Shown here: piece after piece, positions 61,101-64,000 of the stretch
How the letters are laid out: the number at the start of each line of letters is the position of its first letter
How positions within the stretch are numbered: position 1 is the stretch's first letter
NCBI GenBank assembly: GCA_013397935.1
Contig: VZRN01006406.1
Location: 1,178,001 to 1,242,000, forward strand
From: Dasyornis broadbenti
Taxonomy: Eukaryota; Chordata; Aves; Passeriformes; Dasyornithidae
Length of the DNA: 64,000 bases
Direction: 5' to 3'
Made by a program: the position numbers and the translations under genes
Notes under the pieces: model-generated
The model's database searches: none
What the model saw: only the letters and a program-made list of their open reading frames with translations
What the model was told of the DNA's origin: nothing

Positions 61101-63609
61101 CTCTTAACATTAATGCTAAATCAGAGGTAGGTGCTTTCAGAAGTATCCTAGATTTTTGATGGCAAGAGATGAGCTACATTTGAATGGTACTGATGTAACA
61201 AAACAGGAAATTTGATCAGATTGTAAATTATGAAACAACCATTGCTACTGTAAATCTTGTCCTGAAGGGGTGGTGAAAGAGAAAACTTTTGTCCCATTAC
61301 ATCTTTATCTCTTCTTCAATATAAAAATGTAAACTTCCAGCACTACAGAAAGCATTGCTAAGCCTTCCTTGTGTCTGTCTGTCCTTCACTGCCTGGGTTT
61401 GTTAGTGCTGGGAGTGTGAGACAGAACATGGAACCAGAAGAGCATCTGAGCAGCCTTCTCTGGAGCAGAACACTGTGTTACCCTGTAGATTTCCTGGCAG
61501 GCTGCTGCTGCTTCCTCTTGGAGAAATGTATTGTTGTAATAAACTGCTCCCATTCCTTCGGCTAAAATAGTTGACAATCTGATCTTCAGAGCAGTGGAGG
61601 AGAGAAGGAGGGGTGGGGGATCCTGAATAATGGGAAAAGTATCTCTATACTCTGGGAGCTGGTGAACAAGTGCAGACCTACATGAATAATTCTGCAGAGT
61701 CATCTGAAGATCAAACACCAGACCTATTTGATCTAGCGTGGTTTCTTCAGAAGCATCTGGTCTGCCTTTGCTGTGCCCCAGCAGAGCTTGCTCATTAACT
61801 CCAGGGCTGGACCTGTCCTAACACACTGTATTTTGTGGTAGTTGCCAGACTAAATGCTCTCAGCACTCAGACCTAAATAGACAGGTGAAGTGTGTCAGGA
61901 TCAGTGCTGAGCATAAGGTAATGAGCACAGCTGAACCAAAAATGAGCGTGTCTGCTGCTTACCTTGTGCTCCCTGCCTGGGACTGGCAGGATCAGTCACC
62001 TGTGCTGCACTGCAGGCTGCTACAGCCCTTGCTGTTCCAAAACAGCTTCATTGCTTCCAGGAACAGCTCAAATCCATCTGCTTTGTGCTGTGCTGTACCG
62101 GGGCTAAGGAGCTCTACAAGCAACCCGACTGGTCTTTCTGTCAGCTCCCTTCTCTCTCTGCAGTTCAGCCTTCCATTGTTATAGATGTTCACGTCTCAAA
62201 ATGTGTATGAAGTGTGGCTGTGTGACCCTACCCAACAACGTGGTCAAACTGCTGGAATCTGTACCTGTAAACGCTGTACAGGGTGTGCATGCAGGACATG
62301 ATAACCTCTTTCAGTAGATTTTGACTTTTCTACTTTCCTGAATGTCTTTAGGTTTTTACATTACCAAGAGTGTAGGCTTTGAAAAGACAGCATTTTGGTT
62401 GTGTTTCCTTGCAGTACATAAGGAGCTGTATCATGCTTGGCCGCATGCCCAACCTGATGCTGATGGCCAAGGAGAGCCTGTACACCCAGCTGCCCCTGGA
62501 CACCTTCACCATGCCCTCCTACTCCAGACGGATCTCCACAGCCACGCCGTACATGAATGGAGAGGCTACAACCAAATCCCTCTGGACTATAAACAGTGCT
62601 CTCAGAATAAGGATCCTCTGTGCAACCTATGTCAATGTGAACATTAGAGACATAGACAAGGTATGGCACTCTCTGTATGCCATCACACGTGGCTTTTCAG
62701 CAGCTCATGGTTTCCCTCCTGAGTGTTCTGTCCTGTGTTGATATTGGAAAAGAGTTGTTATTTAACGTGTTAGAAAATGATACTACTTTTTTACTTCAAT
62801 TGAAGTATTTAATTCTAAAGAATACCCCCATGCTTTAGCATCTGGAAACTTTTGTATACCGCTTTAAAAGTGCGAGTTGTGATAATCAGCTAAACATTCT
62901 GCCTGGTAGGAGCAGGACTCAGTTTGCGTAGCACTTCAGCAGAATATGTAATGGATAGAAAAAGAAAACCCATGTTGTTAATCTGTCTTCTAAGTAATTA
63001 CGTTTAAGAATGTATTACAGTAATTGAGAGTGCTGTTGATGGGGGCATGCTGGATACTGAGCTGCTATCTTTGTGTATGAAAATAAAGGTGTGGGGTGAT
63101 AGGGGACAAAAGGCAGGTGTGGGATTCAATCCCACTGAAGACATCTACAACCCTGTCTCTCTTTCCTTGGAATTTCTTTCACAATACCTTGGCACAGGAA
63201 GAGTTGAGAATAAATTTCAGGGGGTTTTTTTAGTGTTCATTTCAAATTTGTTACTGTATTTTTTAACAACTAGTTTTGCAATTTATGAGAAGAAAGACCA
63301 AAACACTTTTACCAGATGTGCTTGTATACTGTGCTTCACATTTGATGGAGCATGAATTAATTTGGGCTGGGGAGTGGTGAGGCTGTTTGGTTTTCAGTTT
63401 TGTTTTTGTTTTTCACTTGCTGAAATGGAAGGATAATGTGTCCTAATCATGGTATGTGTTGATTGCAATGGAAAAATTTGCTTATAGTAACATTTCAAAG
63501 ACTAATATGGATGTTATTTTCAGATCTATGTTAGAACAGGTATCTACCATGGAGGGGAACCTTTGTGTGACAATGTGAATACTCAGAGGGTACCTTGTTC
63601 TAATCCCAG
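57819..63609 (+). CDS. PIK3CA: PIK3CA, PI3-kinase p110-alpha catalytic subunit, N-terminal part (gene continues beyond the window)
   Basis: The CDS joins 57819-58170, 59727-59936, 60608-60858, 62415-62660 and 63524-63609. That is 1,145 nt, or 381 complete codons plus two bases. All junctions are GT-AG and in frame, and exon sizes equal those of human PIK3CA coding exons. The product phosphorylates PtdIns(4,5)P2 to PIP3 at the membrane, bound to p85 regulatory subunits. The region seen covers the p85-binding domain (about residues 16-105), the linker, the RAS-binding domain (about 187-289, with K210 and K227) and the beginning of the C2 domain (from about 330). Residue numbering matches human. 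Positions R38, R88, R93, G106, R108, K111, G118, N345, G364 and E365, known as human mutation sites, all carry the normal residue. The catalytic domain lies beyond the window. Confidence 0.97.
58171..59726 (+). other. PIK3CA: PIK3CA intron 2
   Basis: A phase-1 GT-AG intron of 1,556 bp. It is T-rich with short homopolymers, and no repeat or other feature was recognised. Confidence 0.92.
59727..59936 (+). CDS. PIK3CA: PIK3CA coding exon 2
   Basis: 210 nt, from the acceptor CAATGCTGTAG to CAAAG/GTGAGG, phases 1-1. It encodes residues 118-188, the ABD-RBD linker, from FAIGMPVCEFDM to IYNKLDKG. Confidence 0.96.
59937..60607 (+). other. PIK3CA: PIK3CA intron 3
   Basis: A 671-bp intron with a T/G-rich stretch before the acceptor TTTATTCCAG. 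Nothing else was recognised. Confidence 0.92.
60608..60858 (+). CDS. PIK3CA: PIK3CA coding exon 3
   Basis: 251 nt, phase 1 to 0, ending TATAAG/GTGAGT. It encodes residues 188-271, the main part of the RAS-binding domain. K210 and K227 are in the positions that contact RAS in mammalian p110-alpha. Confidence 0.96.
60859..62414 (+). other. PIK3CA: PIK3CA intron 4
   Basis: A phase-0 intron of 1,556 bp, by coincidence the same length as intron 2. No repeat or exon was recognised. Confidence 0.92.
62415..62660 (+). CDS. PIK3CA: PIK3CA coding exon 4
   Basis: 246 nt, phase 0-0, from TTCCTTGCAG to GACAAG/GTATGG. It encodes residues 272-353: the end of the RAS-binding domain, the RBD-C2 linker (SYSRRISTATPYMNGE) and the first strand of C2, with N345 at the p85 contact. 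Confidence 0.96.
62661..63523 (+). other. PIK3CA: PIK3CA intron 5
   Basis: A phase-0 intron of 863 bp with no recognisable repeat. Confidence 0.92.
63524..63609 (+). CDS. PIK3CA: PIK3CA coding exon 5
   Basis: 86 nt, phase 0 to 2, from GTTATTTTCAG to CCCAG/GTAAGA. It encodes residues 354-381 plus two bases of the next codon, within C2 (YHGGEPLCDNVNTQ region, G363-E365). The next exon lies outside the window. Confidence 0.95.
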
Positions 63610-64000
63610 GTAAGAGGAATCCCTGAGTGACTGTAAAGAGCCTGACTTTCAGGGCATCATAAATGATAGCACTGAAAGAGTAAAGCCTCAATGTAGCCAT
63701 TACTCAGATGGAGCTCCTTGCTGGGAATCCTTTACCTTAAGTTTTTTGAAAATATAGTACATAACCCTATGTATATATATAAATAGCATTGATTTAATTC
63801 AAACACAAGCACATAATAGTATAGTTTCTTTCCTGCACAGATCTGTTCTATGTGTTCATTTACATTGCTGAAACACCAATATAATTCATATATATAAAAT
63901 ATGTATCATCATTCACACATTAATACTGGGAAATCAGCAGAGCTCTAGGCAGCTGAGCTCTGGTTTTGACTGTGGTTCAACAGCAGGTGTTGCAGTTGCA
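63610..64000 (+). other. PIK3CA: PIK3CA intron 6 (partial)
   Basis: The start of the next intron, cut by the window edge. It is AT-rich with a short TATATA tract near 63770-63780 and contains no other feature I can support. Confidence 0.9.

Noticed and set aside
1..64000. CRISPR arrays, operons, bacterial mobile elements
   Set aside because: The window is vertebrate nuclear DNA with spliced genes. No regularly spaced repeats or prokaryotic gene organisation is present.

Overview
This is a vertebrate nuclear-genome window, almost certainly from a bird. Genes are split by GT-AG introns. CpG-rich promoters sit in an AT-rich background. The interspersed repeats I recognise are CR1 LINE 3' ends with the avian-type ATTCTATG terminal motif. 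I see no Alu, L1 or other mammalian repeats. The two protein genes, identified by translation, are ZMAT3 (minus strand, complete coding region) and PIK3CA (plus strand, first five coding exons). They are neighbours in mammals too, in a KCNMB2-ZMAT3-PIK3CA-KCNMB3 order.

Layout: 1 to about 25.2 kb holds no gene I can support. It is probably the distal flank downstream of ZMAT3, with one old CR1 piece and simple repeats. From about 25.2 to 30.3 kb lies the presumed long 3' UTR of ZMAT3. From 30,323 to 35,540 the ZMAT3 coding sequence occupies five exons whose phases fit exactly (270+120+157+10 summed as 270, 120, 167, 101 and 212 nt; total 870 nt; 289 residues plus stop). A noncoding first intron of ZMAT3 runs to a CpG island at about 39.1-39.4 kb. 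A second CpG island, interrupted by a 26-base assembly gap, lies at about 40.9-41.35 kb and carries the likely noncoding exon 1 of PIK3CA. The two promoters are therefore head to head within about 2 kb, with a 327-bp CR1 between them.

PIK3CA intron 1 (about 16.5 kb) contains CR1 fragments, an LTR-like block with a TATA box, microsatellites and several perfect hairpins. Coding exons start at 57,819 and reach 63,609. Their lengths (352, 210, 251, 246 and 86 nt) encode the adaptor-binding domain, the RAS-binding domain and the start of the C2 domain of p110-alpha. The gene leaves the window on the right.

Functionally, ZMAT3 (Wig-1/PAG608) is a p53-induced double-stranded/AU-rich RNA-binding zinc-finger protein. 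PIK3CA is the class IA PI3-kinase catalytic subunit. I found no evidence of a new gene system. The most useful leads are the compact divergent promoter, an overlapping upstream ORF at the ZMAT3 start, the LTR-like block in PIK3CA intron 1, and a long ZMAT3 3' UTR that lacks a canonical poly(A) signal for about 4.7 kb.
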